Source of the DNA: Ariolimax columbianus
Taxonomy: Eukaryota > Mollusca > Gastropoda > Stylommatophora > Arionidae
Assembly: GCA_036924085.1 (NCBI GenBank)
Contig: JAVGWX010000012.1
Coordinates: 31,127,479 to 31,191,478 of the forward strand
DNA length: 64,000 nt
Direction: 5' to 3'
The position numbers and the translations under genes were made by a program. Under the pieces are notes generated by a model. It did not search any database. It was given only the letters and a program-made list of their open reading frames with translations, and was not told where the DNA came from. Below are positions 11,541-23,557 of the stretch, one piece after another. Position 1 is the first letter of the stretch, and each line of letters starts with the position of its first letter.

Positions 11541-11852
11541 ACAGGCACATATCCACAGGCACATATATATATATATATATACACATGCGCACACACACAT
11601 ATACGTATATGCATATATACCCACTCATGCTTACACCCATACATACATACATACATGCATTCATCCGTCTATCCATCCATCTCTCCATACATACATACAT
11701 ACGTATACACATACACGCACACTTATGTACACATGTACATACACACACATATATGTACGTATGTGTACATGAATAAACTTACGTACCCACATACATATAT
11801 GCAACATGAGTACATATCCGTACATACATATTTGCTTATACACACACATTTG

Positions 11853-11934
<82 letters not shown>

Positions 11935-11935
11935 A
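11541..11935. repeat. Microsatellite cluster: CA/TA, ACAT and a long (TA)n
   Basis: (AT)n at 11561-11580, ACAT/TACA-type tracts through 11640-11850, and an almost pure TA run at about 11866-11930. The overlapping ORFs are microsatellite read-through. Confidence 0.95.
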
Positions 11936-12395
11936 TTATATTATTCTAAAAAGGCTATAGTCATAAAGGTTTTGTGTACTTGTACAGTATTCAAGGGGGT
12001 AAGTAATGTATGGCCTACATTAGAACCATTCTTTACCCTAGGATTCCTGTCAGTCCACTATGCCATAAAAAAACTCCGCCTATTTCCTGTCCATTGTCCT
12101 TTTAGTCCAGACTGAGGAACTGACCGGTGGAGGAAAGGACCACCATAAAACTGGTGAATTTAAAAGACAGGAGATAAGATTTGACTGCTGGGGAAGTGTT
12201 TGAGTGATTTAGTTCAGCAGAGAAGCCACCCCTCAGTTGGAAAGGGGGAAATTGATACTTTCCTGCTCTGTGAACTGTTTAATACTGTTATTATTGGTTG
12301 TGGGGTTTTGGGAGAAAAAGGAGGGATAGTCCCAAAACGGCAAACATTCATTCACTCTTTTCCCCATAATACATTTTTTTCCTGTTTGACTTGGC
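11936..12395. other. No gene recognised
   Basis: Intronic sequence between the TA repeat and the LINE 3' tail. Nothing was recognised. Confidence 0.5.
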
Positions 12396-13975
12396 AAGAG
12401 AAATTTAAGTTTAAATTGAAATTGAAAGTTGAAATTGAAAAAGATGAAGCATATTTTAACATACATATTTCCAGTACAACATTTACATTTGTATGTCCTA
12501 CTGGACAACGCCTTTCTCATGAACATGTGTAGTAGATTGTCTGGGGAGTATGTTCTGGAGCGATATGAGGCTTCATTTCTACATCTCCATATGATGTGTC
12601 TGTATTCTGATAGCAGAATTAGCATTTGTGTTTGAATGTTTGGTGTCGTGTCTGGTATAGTGTTTAACATTATTGCCTTTTACATGTCTACCTTCTGTCT
12701 TGTTTGTGTCTCGATTGTGTCTTGTAGAATTTGTCTTGTGGGTATGACTGTACTGCACGAGTAGAAAATGTGGTCTTCTGTTTCTTTTTCTCTCATCTGA
12801 CATAGTTGACATTTGGGTTTGCGTTGTTTTCCTGTGTTTATGGGAGTTAGGTTGAAAAAAAGTCTGTAAGCGACTTCTCTAGCTTTTGGTGTAATGTGTG
12901 GGTTGTGTAGATTTGTGAACGTGTTCGTGTAGTCTGTTTTAAAATATTTGTAACCTCTTTTTATTCTAAGGTGTGGTGGGGGTGCTTGTAGCTTGACTAG
13001 ATGTTTGTATATTTGATTTTTCTTATGTTGTGTTAGTTGTTCGTGTCCTAGGATGGCTTTTATGCATGACGTGTAGAAAGGCGGTAATGTCCCACAGAAG
13101 TGTGGGGTTGCGTTATTTATTGGTATCAGCTTGGATATACTGAGGCCAATGTAGTAGTGCGCAAGTGTGTGTTGTTCTGGATGTTTGACAATCCGCCCGA
13201 CATGGCCAATTCGGAGGGACTGTATTTTGGTCTGTATGTTTTGGAGTGCGATACCTCCGAGTCTTTTGTCTTGTGCCAGTGTGTGTTGGCTTATGCTGTA
13301 TATGGTGTTTGCGAAAATGAAACTCCTAATGAGTTTGTTGATATCTTTGATTGTCTGCTGTGGGGGTTCAAATACTGTGGCTGTGTAGATTAATTTGGGG
13401 ATGATGTATGTGTTTACTATTATGCTACGGCCAAAAATTGTGGCTGTTTTGTATCGGTATCTTTGAAGCATGTTTTTTATTTTGGTCGTTAAATGTGTCC
13501 ATGTGTCGTGGTGAATGTGGTTGGGGTCAGATAGGAAGGTTATGCCGTACAATTTAATGGAGTCTGTTATTTTTAGAACAAAAGGAAAGTCTACTTTGTT
13601 TTTCCACTGGCCTATGCCCATTATAGTGGATTTTTGTATATTTATTTTTGCCCCACTGTCTTTGCCAAATTGTGCAAAAGTGTTTAGAATGTTTTCTATT
13701 GATGTGTAGTCTGGGGGAAAGAAGACGGTGTCGTCTGCGTAGGCAAGCAACTTCTTCTCCTTTGCTCCATGTATGTGTGTGCCTTTTATGGAGCTGTCTT
13801 ATCTGATTTTCTCTAATAGGGGCTCTAAGGCAAGGGTATAGAGCAATGGGGAGAGGGAACATCCGTGTCTCACTGATCTGGTTAGCCGAAAGGCACTTGT
13901 AACCTTGTGGTTTACCAGTACCTTGCTTTCAGGCTTTGCGTATAGGATTTGTATCCACTTTCTCTGTGGCATTCA
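12396..13975 (-). mobile_element. 5'-truncated non-LTR retrotransposon (reverse transcriptase C-terminal part)
   Basis: On the - strand, from about 13970 downward, the frame reads RKWIQILYAKPESKVLVNHK, then VRHGCSLSPLLYTLALEPLL (the RT motif resembling RQGCPLSPLLF), a single in-frame TAA at 13799-13801, then LLAYADDTVFF, the catalytic YADD box. The thumb and connection follow. A Cys/His motif (CQLCQMREKETEDHIFYSC) near the end resembles the zinc-binding domain at the C-terminus of L1/Tx1-like proteins; the clade is an inference. A 356-residue stretch after the stop (12680-13750) is uninterrupted. The 3' side ends in a TTTCAA-like simple tail near 12400-12440. The endonuclease and RT fingers are missing. 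Confidence 0.9.
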
Positions 13976-14094
13976 TGTTGGATGACATTCAATATGATCC
14001 TTGATATAAAAAGAGCCACTGCAACCTGCTATCATAGAAAATGTGTAAAGAATGAACTCTGCATGAGCAACTACGAAACCAACAACAAGCTTAC

Positions 14095-14410
14095 TTCTTC
14101 ATCATTCGTTCTCAAACCAAGCCCAGAAAAGGGCTTTGCAAGTAGCAGGATGAAGTCTGGAGAACGGAGTGCGTTGTCACAGCTTACAGCTTAACTGCGA
14201 TATTTTCGCCTTTCGGTCCAACATATCCGACTTCAGTATAGCATTTTTGGGTACTGAGTTAGCCTTCCCTCTTTGATCCCTTTTTAGTCTGCCCTATTGC
14301 AGCCTGTTATCCCGGATCACCACGTGGAGGTGGAGAAGGGTCTTGACAACTCTGGGTCGCTCGCCCTGACACTAGCAGTCAGCTTTGGGTCACTACAGCT
14401 CACACCAACA
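14095..14410 (-). mobile_element. SINE-4, divergent copy
   Basis: Family match from cattcgttctcaaaccaagc to ggtcactacagctcac with many differences and small deletions. It ends about 90 bp before exon B. Confidence 0.8.
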
Positions 14411-14498
14411 AACATAAAACAACAGTCTTTGGACTTTGAAGGCAAAGGCTCATAATTGTTGTCTTCAAGCTTAGATTTTTTAAACATTTTTTCTCTAG

Positions 14499-14571
14499 AC
14501 TCTGGACTTCAACGTCAATACAGAATGTGACAATGGGGGAGACTTTCTGCTGCACATTGCTGTTCGCAGAG
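14499..14571 (+). CDS. Ankyrin-protein exon B (ankyrin repeat 1, first half)
   Basis: The exon follows a T-rich acceptor (ttttctctag) and ends GCAGAG|gtatgt. It encodes TLDFNVNTECDNGGDFLLHI then AVRR, and its last base starts the Gly codon completed by the next exon. The GDFLLHIAVRRG pattern matches the ankyrin helix-turn-helix start (G-x-T-x-L-H-x-A). Length is 73 nt with phase 0 start and phase 1 end. Confidence 0.9.
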
Positions 14572-14709
14572 GTATGTCAATATTAACAGTGTGACAAGTT
14601 TGACTGCACAATTTCAAAATAGATATTAAAATTGTTTTCAATTTAAACAAAAATGTAATCAAATTAGCCGAGCTATAACAATGTTCGGGACAAAGGACAA
14701 CACAAATTG

Positions 14710-15068
14710 GCTTGGCTTGGCTTCGTTCGTTCTCAATCTCCCACTTCCAAACCATGAAAGGGCTTGAGTAGCAGAATGTAGTCCAAAGAACGGAATGCGT
14801 TGTGTCGTAGTTTACAGCTTGACTGCGATATTTGCACCTTTTGGTCCAACACATCCGACTTCAGCAAACATTTTTTGAGTACCGGGTTAGCATTCCCTCT
14901 TCGATCCCTTCTCCTTAGCCAGTCTGCCCTGCTGCAGCCTGTTATCCAGGATCACCGCGTGGAGGTGTAGAAGGGTCTTGGCAGCTCTGGTTCGATGGCC
15001 CTGACGCTAGCAGTCAGCTATGGGTCGCTGACCACTGCAGCTCATGCGCTGCTCAGCATCTTGATCCC
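14710..15068 (-). mobile_element. SINE-4, full length, with target-site duplication
   Basis: The 12-bp duplication caacacaaattg lies at 14698-14709 and 15069-15080. The left end carries the ggcttggcttggcttc tail. It sits in the intron between exons B and C. Confidence 0.94.
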
Positions 15069-15149
15069 CAACACAAATTGAAATACCAAATTAATTTCAG
15101 CGACAATGACAGATAGTGACATGTACATTTTACCACGCTATTTCCAGAT

Positions 15150-15300
15150 GACATTTGTTTTGTGGGATTATTCTTCTTCCACCATTTGTTATGAAAGGAC
15201 GTTACGACGTTGTGTCGTGGTTTATAGCGAGTGTGCGATATCTGCACTTTTCGGCCTGACACATTTAATTTTAGCTGGGGAAAGGTACTGCATTGTAAAT
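15150..15300 (-). repeat. SINE-4-related fragment
   Basis: gtgtcgtggtttatagcgag and atctgcacttttcggcctga match the SINE-4 core in decayed form. Confidence 0.55.
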
Positions 15301-15401
15301 ATTTAAGACATTCTGTATAGAGAGCTGATTGATTTTGATCGATTGGCCACAAGAGCGAGCCACTATTTAATATCTCAATTGTCTCTTTAAACATTACTCA
15401 G

Positions 15402-15529
15402 GTTTGAACCAACTTCCCTTATTGATGGCATTGGTCAACATTCAGAAAGCCGACATTGAACTTTGCAATGCTGATGGCATGACATCTTTAATGATAGCCG
15501 CAGCATCAGGAAACGGTGTGCTTTGTGAT
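15402..15529 (+). CDS. Ankyrin-protein exon C (ankyrin repeats 1-2)
   Basis: The acceptor is ttactcag and the donor is GAT|gtaagt. It encodes GLNQLPLLMALVNIQKADIE, then a second repeat beginning NADGMTSLMIAAASGNG. The MTSLMIAAASGNG segment is a clear ankyrin signature. 128 nt, phase 1 start, phase 0 end. Confidence 0.92.
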
Positions 15530-15780
15530 GTAAGTATATTTTTTGTTTCCTTGCTTGATAATTTGTGTCCCTTTCCTCAAGAGTTATTTGTGGTGTCCTT
15601 GGTTAGTCATTTTTTTGTCTTTGATTCACCATTTTTTTAGTCCTGGTTAGCCATTTTGTGTGTCCTTGGTAAGCTCATTTTTTGTCTGTTTAGTCATTTG
15701 TAGGTCCTTGTTTAGCAATGTTTAGGTCCTTATTTTGCTATTTTTTTCTCCTAGTTTGTTATTTTTAAATGTGATGCATA
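15530..15780. repeat. Degenerate T-rich tandem repeat
   Basis: Loose repeats of gtccttggttagtcattttt with variable length start almost at the donor of exon C. Confidence 0.6.
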
Positions 15781-15834
15781 TGATCATAATTTATTGAGGT
15801 GCGCGCGTTAGCAGTTCTGTTAATATTTGTAACG

Positions 15835-16096
15835 GTTTTTGTGTTTTTGTTTTTTTTTGGCGCCGAATTTCTTTAATCCCCATGGTGGTGTGCATTGCAC
15901 TGTGGTTTTTATTTTGCGCCTGTCGGCCCAGTGCATCCGACTTCAGCATGCATTTTATGTAAGGGTCTGGCTTGCTTCCTCCTGCATTTTCTAAGGGTTT
16001 GCTTCCCGGGGTGACGGCCAGTGCTGTGATGGGGATCGAACCCAGCACCTTCGAATTGTGAGCCGTGTCACTTAACCACTAGCACACGTCGTCCTC
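15835..16096 (-). mobile_element. SINE-1
   Basis: The T-rich tail at left, the core gcatccgacttcagcatgca, and the tRNA head with ggggatcgaacccagcacct at right. Confidence 0.93.
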
Positions 16097-16099
16097 TGT

Positions 16100-16480
16100 A
16101 ACTCTGTTGAAACTAATGGCTTGGTCTCTCGAACATATTTGAATCAACTGCATGGTGACAAGAGATACCTAAGACATACCACTAGTTTAATTAATAAAAT
16201 AGGTATGCCAATTTTTATGGATAAACTGATTCTTGATGAGAAAACCCTGCAACAGATCATCAATTTATTTTAAATGATCTGATTATTTGAGAAATTAATT
16301 TTATGTTGACAAAAGAAGTTTAAGACAAGCCTCAAGTTTTATGAGGGAAATAGATGTGATTATTTTAGAAAGTAACTTTAAGTTGTTGAAATAATCTTGA
16401 GATAGACCACATGTTCTATGAGGGAAATAGATGTAATTATTTGAGGAATTAATGGTGTGTTGATGAAATAAGCATGAGAC
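16100..16480. repeat. Degenerate tandem repeat, about 75-100 bp period
   Basis: tatgagggaaatagatgt with an adjacent aagacata/gagacata motif recurs several times with heavy divergence, grading into the next array. Confidence 0.5.
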
Positions 16481-17215
16481 ATACTTTACAACAAGGACAT
16501 GTGCAGTATGTTAGACTTTATAACAAGGACAGTACGTTAGACTTTATAACAAGGACAGTATGTTGAACTTTAAAACAAGGACAGTACGTTAGACTTTACA
16601 ACAAGGACAGTACGTTAGACTTTACAACAAGGACATGTCCAGTACATTAGACTTTATAACAAGGACATGTGCAGAACGTTAGACTTTACAACAAGGACAT
16701 GTACAGTACGTTAGACTTTACAACAAGGACAGTACGTTAGACTTTACAACAAGGACATGTACAGTACGTTAGACTTTACAACAAGGACATGTGCAGTACG
16801 TTAGACTTTACAACAAGGACAGTACGTTAGACTTTACAACAAGGACAGTATGTTAGACTTTACAACAAGAACATGTGCAGTACGTTAGACTTTACAACAA
16901 GAACATGTGCAGTACGTTAGACTTTATAACAAGGACAGTACGTTAGACTTTACAACAAGCACATGTGCAGTACGTTAGACTTTACAACAAGGACATGTGC
17001 AGTACGTTAGACTTTACAACAAGGACATGTGCAGTACGTTAGACTTTATAACAAGGACAGTACGTTAGACTTTACAACAAGGACATGTACAGTACGTTAG
17101 ACTTTATAACAAGGACAGTACGTTAGACTTTACAACAAGGACATGTACAGTACGTTAGACTTTATAACAAGGACAGTACGTTAGACTTAACTACAAGGAC
17201 ATGTGCAGTACGTTG
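16481..17215. repeat. 25/32-bp minisatellite, about 25 copies
   Basis: Units share gtacgttagactttacaaca. The longer form adds atgtgc or atgtac after aaggac. Short and long forms are intermixed. Confidence 0.95.
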
Positions 17216-17339
17216 CAATTGAGCAGAAACACATAACTACTTTAACACAGACTTTCTGCAAGGAACCTAAGGGATGGTCCATATGCTCCGTCATCTCCTT
17301 TTCACTTCACACAAAGCATAGTTCATCCACTGCAGCTAG

Positions 17340-18310
17340 GCCACTTATGTAAAGGCTTTATCAAAGCAAGTAGGGGTTTCTATTGCCACCAAGTGGTTGA
17401 TCTAGATGTAAAAGGCATTAGGCTAATTAGAAATCTGTACTGGGAACAGGTGGCAACAATACAATTGTGAAAGAATTGCACAGCACATTTTGATATAAAC
17501 AAGATGTGAGACAAAGATGTGTGTTATCACCTTACCATTTTGACATCTACACAAATGGAATTTTCAGATAGATTGAGGGCTTGACAGAACTAAAATCAAT
17601 ACCAGGGGAGTTAACAAAATACATTATGCTGATGAAACTGTATTATTGAATGAACGTGAGGAGTTATGGAACCTTGTAGAAACAGTCCACAACTGAAGCC
17701 AGGATTATGGTTTTGACATTAACTTAACAAATTTTTACCAACAGTGAACATCACAGAAAACAAAGAGAAGCTGGAACAAATGAATAGCGTCTTGTACCTT
17801 AGACAGATGATAGTAAATGTGAGGTGAAGGTTGAGAAGAGAATAGGAATTGCCAAAAACAAAATAGAAACCTTAGAAATATATTGAAATCCAGATCAGAA
17901 TCAAATCCACTTAGTTATCGTGTATATATATATTCATCTTTGCTCTGTTGTGCAGAAATGTGGATGACAAAGGATCAGCTTGAGAATAATCTAGAGGCCT
18001 TTGAAATGTCAAGCAGAAGAAAAGGCTGCATCTCATGGAAGGAAAAGCAAACAAATGGAGAGTTCACAATGAAGAGATTGTGAATGGGAAGAGAATTAAT
18101 GAGGATGAAATAAAAATAGAGCAAATAAAATATTTTGGACACATAAAGAGAGGACAAAATGCTGAAAACAATGCTGGAGGGAAATGTGGACAGAAGGCAA
18201 GAAGAAGACAGCACTATAAGTGAGAAGAAAACCTCAAGAAATGGACTGATAATAGTCTGTCAAAGTGCACCATAAAGCCAAGAGACAAGATGTGGGAGAT
18301 CCATTGCAGA
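17340..18310 (+). pseudogene. Decayed endonuclease-reverse transcriptase LINE
   Basis: Translated pieces in shifting frames match RT order: LIRNLYWEQVATI, VRQRCVLSPYHFDIYTNGIF, then a YADE version of the YADD box (MLMKL/YADETVLLNE), then LEAFEMSSRRKGCISWKEK and the GHI-K/R-G region near 18135. Frameshifts and stops show it is dead. 17216-17339 is unrecognised. Confidence 0.8.
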
Positions 18311-18740
18311 CGACCTTTGATGCGGAGATGGTATTTAACATCATAGCAGTTCATGCACAACACTCTTTAGTCGCTATTTGCGACATGCATGAGGGAGTAC
18401 ATTGAACCTGTTTGTTTCTTCTCTGGTACCACTCAGGCACTACCCATGGTCCTTACTTCATTTTACTTTTTCCACCGATATGACTACAGCAGCAGGCCTC
18501 TTCTCAGGAAGCCTGTATTCAAGCAGTTGCAGTGCTGGTTTTAATAGCAATTATCTTTACATGATAATTTTGCTAGCCCCATGCACAGCCTTCTTTTTGG
18601 AAGAATTAGGAAACACAATTTATTTATGTTGCTAAGTCCACCTAAAAGAATTATGAGACTGAGGAATAAAGAGTTTTTTTTGTCTAGACAGTCACAATGA
18701 ACTGTACAAGCTAGGTTTCTATTTTACCTGCAATAGAGGG
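18311..18740. other. No gene recognised
   Basis: Intronic sequence after the decayed LINE. Nothing was recognised. Confidence 0.45.
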
Positions 18741-19000
18741 AATGAAGAGTAATCAGGGTCAGGTGAAATATACTGAGCAAGACCACATCTCACATCGTTG
18801 TTCATGCTCCTGGAAACATGCTGTGTTACAGTAGTCTGGACATCAAGGTGGGGATTAACACTGTCAACGAATCTACTGAGGAGTCTCGCATTGCACAACA
18901 GTCGGAAGGACCATGGTCCACCTTCTCATGTACGCCTCGGAATGTGCGATGAACGACTGTAACTCACCGCCAATCAAATGACATCAAGTGTTAACTTAAT
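18741..19000 (+). repeat. Family E-related, divergent
   Basis: tcagggtcaggtgaaatata, cctggaaacatgctgtgtta and the later tgtacgcctcggaatgtg correspond to family E landmarks in the same order. Confidence 0.6.
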
Positions 19001-19134
19001 TCAGCATGAATAGCTTGCAATGACCTCAGTTATAAAGCAGTTCTTGTCTTACAAAGTATGGAGCAGCAAAGATGTCATCTAACTGGCAGTCTATTTTGCT
19101 CTATGTCAAAGTCTATCATGGATGTCGCCAAGCC

Positions 19135-19490
19135 ACAGATTGGACTTAGACTGTCTGGTCAGGCAAAATATACTGATCAGACATGTTAGTCAGGGTCAGG
19201 CAAAACATACTGGCCTGCACCCTCACCTCAGCTTCCTAGTAGCCTTCCCTGGAAACAAGCTGTTTTTATGGTAGCCTGCCTAAAGAGGTGAGGGATCGAC
19301 GTGATCCTCATAGTAGTGGTTGACACACAGATGAAGCCAAGCATAGTACAGCCGCCTGGAGGACCCCAGTCCACCTTCATTAGCACGCTCGGGATGTGAG
19401 GAAAGCTACTGCAACCCACCATTCAACATCCTTTTCAGGGCGCACAAAAGAGTAAAGCTGCTCATTGCAGGCATTAGAAACAACACTAGA
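19135..19490 (+). repeat. Family E, best copy
   Basis: Doubled head (ggtcaggcaaaatatactga at 19158, repeated near 19195), then cctggaaacaagctgttttt, gatgaagccaagcatagtac and ttcagggcgcacaaaagagt. No coding capacity or terminal inverted repeat is evident. Confidence 0.8.
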
Positions 19491-19988
19491 TGACTTACAT
19501 CTGTACCCATGGAAACGGGATGTAGTTTTTTTTATCATTTGGATTAATTAGCAACTTTGGACACCCTGTGTTTTGTTTTTCCATGATTCAGTGCACACGG
19601 ATGAACTTGACAAAAACGGCACCCTTCATCCTGTTTGCTGACATTGTCAATTTTTGTGTGGCTATGAAACATTCACACAGACCAAAGATGGACTCACACA
19701 TCGGTTAACTATCCTCTGCAGCCCTGTACCAGCTCACAGAGTATCTGGCCTCCAGTCAGCAGCTGGCAGGGACCTCATTCAACTAACTCACGACTCTGCT
19801 GGCCCGTAAACTATGTGAACATACTTACCAAGGTTTTGAACATGCATCCTAATGGAAAGAAGGCAGCATCCAAATCTTTCAGCCAGACACTCCTCTCTGT
19901 GCATTATTGAGTTGAAAAGGGGGAATACGATGATACTGAAACTAGAGAAAGTAAACAAAACTAATTTCTTGTCTTTATTTTTGACCAG
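19491..19988. other. No gene recognised
   Basis: Intronic sequence before exon D. Nothing was recognised apart from the acceptor. Confidence 0.5.
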
Positions 19989-20092
19989 GTTTTGATATGT
20001 CTGTTTGGGGCAGATCCCAACAAATGCAGTCCTCAGTCAGGTAGAAGTGCCCTCCATTTTGCGGCTGAAGGAAACCACAGAAAAACTGTTGA
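19989..20092 (+). CDS. Ankyrin-protein exon D (ankyrin repeats 2-3)
   Basis: The acceptor is ttttgaccag and the donor is GTTGA|gtaagt. It encodes VLICLFGADPNKCSPQSGRS then ALHFAAEGNHRKTVE. The GADPN loop and SALHFAAEGNH are textbook ankyrin-repeat motifs. 104 nt, phase 0 start, two bases left over. Confidence 0.95.
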
Positions 20093-21224
20093 GTAAGTCG
20101 TTTTGTTGGACATTAATAATAGCATGAACAAGTGTGAGACATTTCTGCATGGGCACAAAAAAACAGCAATCTACAAGACTTAATTCTTCTAGTTCAACTT
20201 GGATAAAAGAACAGTGATAAAAGCATTACTTACTTAGCTTCTCCTCCTGTAGCAGGTCTAGAGATCTTCTGTTTGTCTTGTGGCTGATAATGCTACACGA
20301 TAGGGTATAGTTGTCCATCACAAGTGATGAAGACCACTCTCTTTGTTCACTCTCTTTGTGGACAGTCGTATCTCTTGCTGTGTCCGCTGAAATGGATGAC
20401 TTGCGCGGTGATTTGGATTAAAGGGAGGAAGAAACTGCGCTTTTTTGTCAACCTCACTCACAGAGCCTAAGCTACCTTTTGCCAGTGGCAAGACATTCAT
20501 CGAGATGACTGGAGATAGCATAGGATGCAGTTTTTGCCTCAGGGTTACCACCGAAGCCTTTCCGTAAACAAGTAACCCACAGGGTAGAAAGGTGGGATGG
20601 CAGCTAACGCAGTTTGTCGTACCTTTTCGATAACCACAAGAGGTCGTATGGACAACACTCAGCGTGTGAGTAAGTCTGGCATCTCTCCCCAGCTGTATTC
20701 AGCTCATCATAGTAGCATCTAAAATTCCCACACGCCAAATTCGTGAAGGTGAACCGGCAAAACTAACCGAGAAATACGACATAGGTATAAGCGTAGTGCC
20801 ATTCAGCCGGCGTCCAGACCAGGATAAACGGATGGAAGAAATCACAAAAAAAGAACGAAATAACAAGTCCAGACGGAAAACAACACCACGTTTCCGTGAA
20901 CACAAGTGTAAGTCGTCAACTAGCATGAATTCCAGGCAAATCCGTGGTCTGGCGGCATCCATAATGATCCAAAACATTTGAGAAATGTAGACTCGCAGCC
21001 AGTTATGGCGCCATCTTTGCCAGCCTCAAACCTAACCCTGCTTGGTCCACTACTATAACATGCCTGTCAGGTTAAAGTGTTACTGTACTTTGTTCCCTTT
21101 TCAGGCTCTGGTAACACATGATGAAAGTAAAGTACTTAGTTACTCCTTTTCTACTCTGAGGTGTTGAGGTTTGCAATAAAAAAGAGTAGACTATTATATC
21201 CCCTGTTCTCCTCTTGGCCTGGAT
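20093..21224. other. No gene recognised
   Basis: Long intronic stretch. A 61-residue + strand ORF near 20796 is Lys/Arg-rich and has no recognised relative. 20540-21050 is less AT-rich than its surroundings and may be an old element. Confidence 0.45.
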
Positions 21225-22675
21225 CCAGCCTAGCCTTTGACCTTTTGTAGACAGCCTAATGTTGTCATCCTGGGGCTCTGATCCTTGGCTGTTTGCCTGT
21301 CATGACTGCTGTGGTAGCCTTTGACCTCTTGTAGACAGTCTTATGTTGTCATCCTGACTGATCCTTGGTTCTTTGCCTGTCATGACGGCTGTGGTAGCCT
21401 TTGACGTCTTGTAGACAGTCTTATGTTGGGATGACTGATCCTTGGCTCTTTGCCTGTCATGACTGCTGTGGTAGCCTTTGACCTCTTGTAGACAGTCTTA
21501 TGTTGTTATCCTGACTGATCCTTGGCTCTTTGCCTGTCATGACTGCTGTGGTAGCCTTTGACCTCTTGTAGACAGTCTTATGTTGTCATCCTGACTGATC
21601 CTTGGCTCTTTGCCTGTCATGACGGCTGTGGTAGCCTTTGACGTCTTGTAGACAGTCTTATGTTGGGATGACTGATCCTTGGCTCTTTGCCTGTCATGAC
21701 TGCTGTGGTAGCCTTTGACCTCTTGTAGACAGTCTTATGTTGTTATCCTGACTGATCCTTGGCTCTTTGCCTGTCATGACTGCTGTGGTAGCCTTTGACC
21801 TCTTGTAGACAGTCTTATGTTGGGATGACTGATCCTTGGCTCTTTGCCTGTCATGACTGCTGTGGTAGCCTTTGACCTCTTGCAGACAGTCTTATGTTGT
21901 CATCCTGACTGATCCTTGGCTCTTTGCCTGTCATGACTGCTGTGGTAGCCTTTGACCTCTTGCAGACAGTCTTATGTTGTCATCCTGACTGATCCTTGGC
22001 TCTTTGCCTGTCATGACTGCTGTGGTAGCCTTTGACCTTTTGTAGACAGTCTTATGTTGTCATCCTGACTGATCCTTGGCTTTTTGCCTGTCATGACTGC
22101 TGTGGTAGCCTTTGACCTCTTGTAGACAGTCTTATGTTGGGATGACTGATCCTTGGCTCTTTGCCTGTCATGACTGCTGTGGTAGCCTTTGACCTCTTGT
22201 AGACAGTCTTATGTTGTCATCCTGACTGATCCTTGGCTCTTTGCCTGTCATGACTGCTGTGGTAGCCTTTGACCTCTTGTAGACAGTCTTATGTTGGGAT
22301 GACTGATCCTTGGCTCTTTGCCTGTCATGACTGCTGTGGTAGCCTTTGACCTCTTGTAGACAGTCTTATGTTGTCATCCTGACTGATCCTTGGCTCTTTG
22401 CCTGTCATGACTGCTGTGGTAGCCTTTGACCTCTTGTAGACAGTCTTATGTTGTCATCCTGACTGATCCTTGGCTCTTTGCCTGTCATGACTGCTGTGGT
22501 AGCCTTTGACCTTTTGTAGACAGTCTTATGTTGTCATCCTGACTGATCCTTGGCTTTTTGCCTGTCATGACTGCTGTGGTAGCCTTTGACCTCTTGTAGA
22601 CAGTCTTATGTTGGGATGACTGATCCTTGGCTCTTTGCCTGTCATCTGTCATGACTGCTGTGGTAGCCAATTTTT
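21225..22675. repeat. 80/77-bp minisatellite with higher-order structure, about 18 copies
   Basis: The unit carries agcctttgacctcttgtaga and ccttggctctttgcctgtca. The 77-bp form has ttgggatgactg instead of ttgtcatcctgactg. Diagnostic variants recur at 237 bp (21384 and 21621) and 474 bp (22034 and 22508). Confidence 0.96.
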
Positions 22676-22729
22676 TATTCTGAAAAAAATGGCCTTCCGC
22701 TTAAGTTAAGATTTCTCTACTCGAGTCTG

Positions 22730-22960
22730 CAAGGTCTATGTTTTGAGGTATGCCATGTTGAATGATTGCAGAGCTTGTCTCTGTTACTTGGGACAATAAG
22801 TTGAAAACTGACACTACAGACCTTTGTACCTGTGGCACAGCCCCCATGACAGCAGAACACATATTGCAGCCCTGCCAATTGTATACCGATAAAGTAGTAG
22901 CATTTGGCAACAGCCACTGTCCTTCTAAGAGAAGATCCTTCAAATGAGGAAGATCTCAGT
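22730..22960 (+). pseudogene. LINE C-terminal fragment (zinc-binding end)
   Basis: Translates as DLCTCGTAPMTAEHILQPCQ followed by LYTDKV, the Cys/His segment found at the end of RNase H-bearing LINE proteins. Only this piece remains. Confidence 0.75.
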
Positions 22961-23089
22961 TTAGAGGCTTGGCATAATTGTCCATGATTCACATCGATAA
23001 GTAAAACTGTTACAAAGTTGAAGTCGCACACAGCCATCATGGTCATGGACTGGATGATGCAGCAAAAAATGGGGCAGAATAACAGGAAT

Positions 23090-23475
23090 AGAATGGACAT
23101 TTGGTAAGCAACTGGAAGACTTCGGTTCTACACAAGATATGTGTGTGCTGTTACATAAACAGCTGGCCATACAAGGAAAGATAGACTACAATATGAAGCA
23201 GCAAAGGCAGGATTGCAGATCAGCGTATATAAGAAAAATAGAAATAGTAAAGAAAGATACCCCAACAGTGCGTGCAACATTTTACCTATCTGGAAAGTGA
23301 CATTGATAAAGATGGAGGAACAAACTAAAAAGTCAATGCCAGGATTAACAAAGCCAGATTTACTTTCAGCTCTCTTCTCCTAATATGGAACTTCTCCATG
23401 GAGAATAATGTTAGGCTGTTTAACACGTGTGAAGTCAGTCCTGCTAAATGGCTCTGAGACATGTCACGTAACTAA
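23090..23475 (+). pseudogene. Decayed LINE fragment (post-RT region)
   Basis: Reads FTYLESDIDKDGGTN, then KVNARINKARFTFSSLLLIW and NVRLFNTCEVSPAKWL with stops. This corresponds to the YLGS...ARI.KAR...W...RLFN block downstream of the YADD box in endonuclease-RT LINEs. Confidence 0.8.
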
Positions 23476-23557
23476 AGGTATGAGATCCAGACTTCTAGAT
23501 CCTGACTAGCTTCTCTGTACTCACACTTTTGTCAATATAAGCCTCTGATATCTGGTT

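Noticed and set aside
12680..13750. 356-residue - strand ORF as a host gene
   Set aside because: The YADD box and C-terminal Cys/His motif identify it as retrotransposon reverse transcriptase.
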